Shown here one piece after another: positions 63,530 through 64,000 of a DNA stretch of 64,000 bases. The translations under genes were made by a program, and so were the position numbers. Position 1 is the first letter of the stretch. Each line of letters opens with the position of its first letter. The notes under the pieces were generated by a model. It was not told where the DNA came from. It worked only from the letters and a program-made list of their open reading frames with translations, and did not search any database. This DNA comes from Trichocoleus desertorum NBK24 (GTDB lineage: Bacteria > Cyanobacteriota > Cyanobacteriia > FACHB-46). The stretch spans positions 3,077,628 through 3,141,627 of the forward strand of contig NZ_CP116619.1 of NCBI RefSeq assembly GCF_030409055.1, written 5' to 3'.

Positions 63530-64000
63530 ATGAACTCCGAGCTTGAACCTAAACCATCTCAGTTGGCAGCACAGCCTCCAACTTTACCGTCGATGGTAGT
63601 GAAGCAGGGATGGTTTAGAAGAATCAGCTGCCGTCTAAGCATTGGTCAGAAAATTAGCTATGGGTATGCGATCGCGTTGGGGGTGGCTGTAGTCGGCACA
63701 ACCGTAGGCTTTGTCATCGGCGATCGCTTCCATCATGCTGCTTTAGAACGCCACAATCGAGTCGAAGAAGAAGTTCGGTTGCTCCACCGCTTACAAGCCA
63801 GTATCCTCCAAGCTCGGACCCACCAACAACAATTTATTCCTTTAACAGAAGATTTGTCTTCATTGCGGGATGAATATGAGCACTTTTTGGTTCATGCCGA
63901 TGAAATCAATCGGCTCTGGGCTAGTGTAGAAACTCATGCTCAGCAGTTTGAATATCACGCTGATAACCACCAAGAAGGGATTCCCCAGCTATTAAAGACT
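63530..64000 (+). CDS. N-terminal part of a membrane sensor protein (cut by window edge)
   Basis: The frame stays open to the last base, giving 157 residues. After a Pro-rich cytosolic start comes LSIGQKISYGYAIALGVAVV then GTTVGFVIGDRF, a single membrane segment, followed by a helical extracellular region (EEEVRLLHRLQASILQARTH, LSSLRDEYEHFLVHADEINR). This pattern is known from the N terminus of cyanobacterial hybrid histidine kinases with a helical periplasmic sensor. The kinase part lies outside the window, so the type is inferred. Confidence 0.7.
   Translation, partial: MNSELEPKPSQLAAQPPTLPSMVVKQGWFRRISCRLSIGQKISYGYAIALGVAVVGTTVGFVIGDRFHHAALERHNRVEEEVRLLHRLQASILQARTHQQQFIPLTEDLSSLRDEYEHFLVHADEINRLWASVETHAQQFEYHADNHQEGIPQLLKT

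Overview
The window is chromosomal DNA from a cyanobacterium. Evidence for this is the cytochrome cluster psbV–psbV2–petJ, the bicarbonate transporter pair sbtA–sbtB, a Tab2/Atab2 photosystem translation factor, several gene families known mainly from cyanobacteria (DUF3038, DUF4335, DUF6464, DUF3493, low-complexity-tail membrane protein), and the very frequent octamer GCGATCGC (HIP1) inside and between genes. The large multidomain sensor, a type IV prepilin peptidase, S-layer-homology and TonB-like proteins, and a large infB suggest a filamentous, Leptolyngbya-like organism, but that placement is inference.

Layout. 0.3–8.1 kb: a degenerate-looking histidine kinase converges on avtA–rimM; then glgP, a Tab2 gene and a rhomboid protease. 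8.3–9.9 kb: petJ, psbV2 and psbV on the minus strand. 10–14.5 kb: accD, a DUF2007 gene, prepilin peptidase, a small unknown, leuB and a CsbD-like secreted protein. 14.8–20.6 kb: DUF2252, then an ABC ATPase with two tandem paralogous permeases. 20.6–26.7 kb: sucC–sucD, an SDR, a YqiA-like hydrolase, an unknown and a GNAT. 27.5–31.2 kb: a 1228-residue receiver–GAF–kinase–receiver–adenylate cyclase protein. 31.3–36.3 kb: a GH19-like hydrolase, a TonB-like protein, tRNA-Gly, small proteins, and apt next to an orphan DppB-type permease. 36.6–44.9 kb: DUF3038/DUF4335, an OmpA-like protein, fmt, DUF6464, Yip1 and two membrane proteins. 45–51.3 kb: a possible structured RNA with its own promoter and terminator, then rimP–nusA–ylxR–infB. 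51.3–55.8 kb: membrane and cell-surface genes.

56–60.3 kb, to the right of tRNA-Thr, is an eroded accessory region. It holds a frameshifted and internally deleted IS5-like transposase, a 54-bp piece of a second sbtA, the intact sbtA–sbtB operon, and a leucine-rich-repeat pseudogene broken into several frames. 60–64 kb holds small unknowns (one of 54–56 aa), a second ABC-2 exporter pair, and the start of a membrane sensor protein cut by the window edge.

Functional links. The window brings together carbon acquisition (sbtA/B), carbon storage turnover (glgP), the TCA step sucCD, fatty-acid initiation (accD) and a class III cyclase. SbtB-type PII proteins are known to bind cAMP, and cyanobacterial class IIIb cyclases are known to respond to inorganic carbon, so the cyclase and sbtAB may act in one signalling path. 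That connection is inference. I saw no CRISPR array, phage-defence island or biosynthetic cluster. The strongest candidates for something new are the RNA element ahead of rimP, the sbtA remnant with the heptapeptide minisatellite in the intact sbtA, and the degenerate CBS-kinase at the left end.
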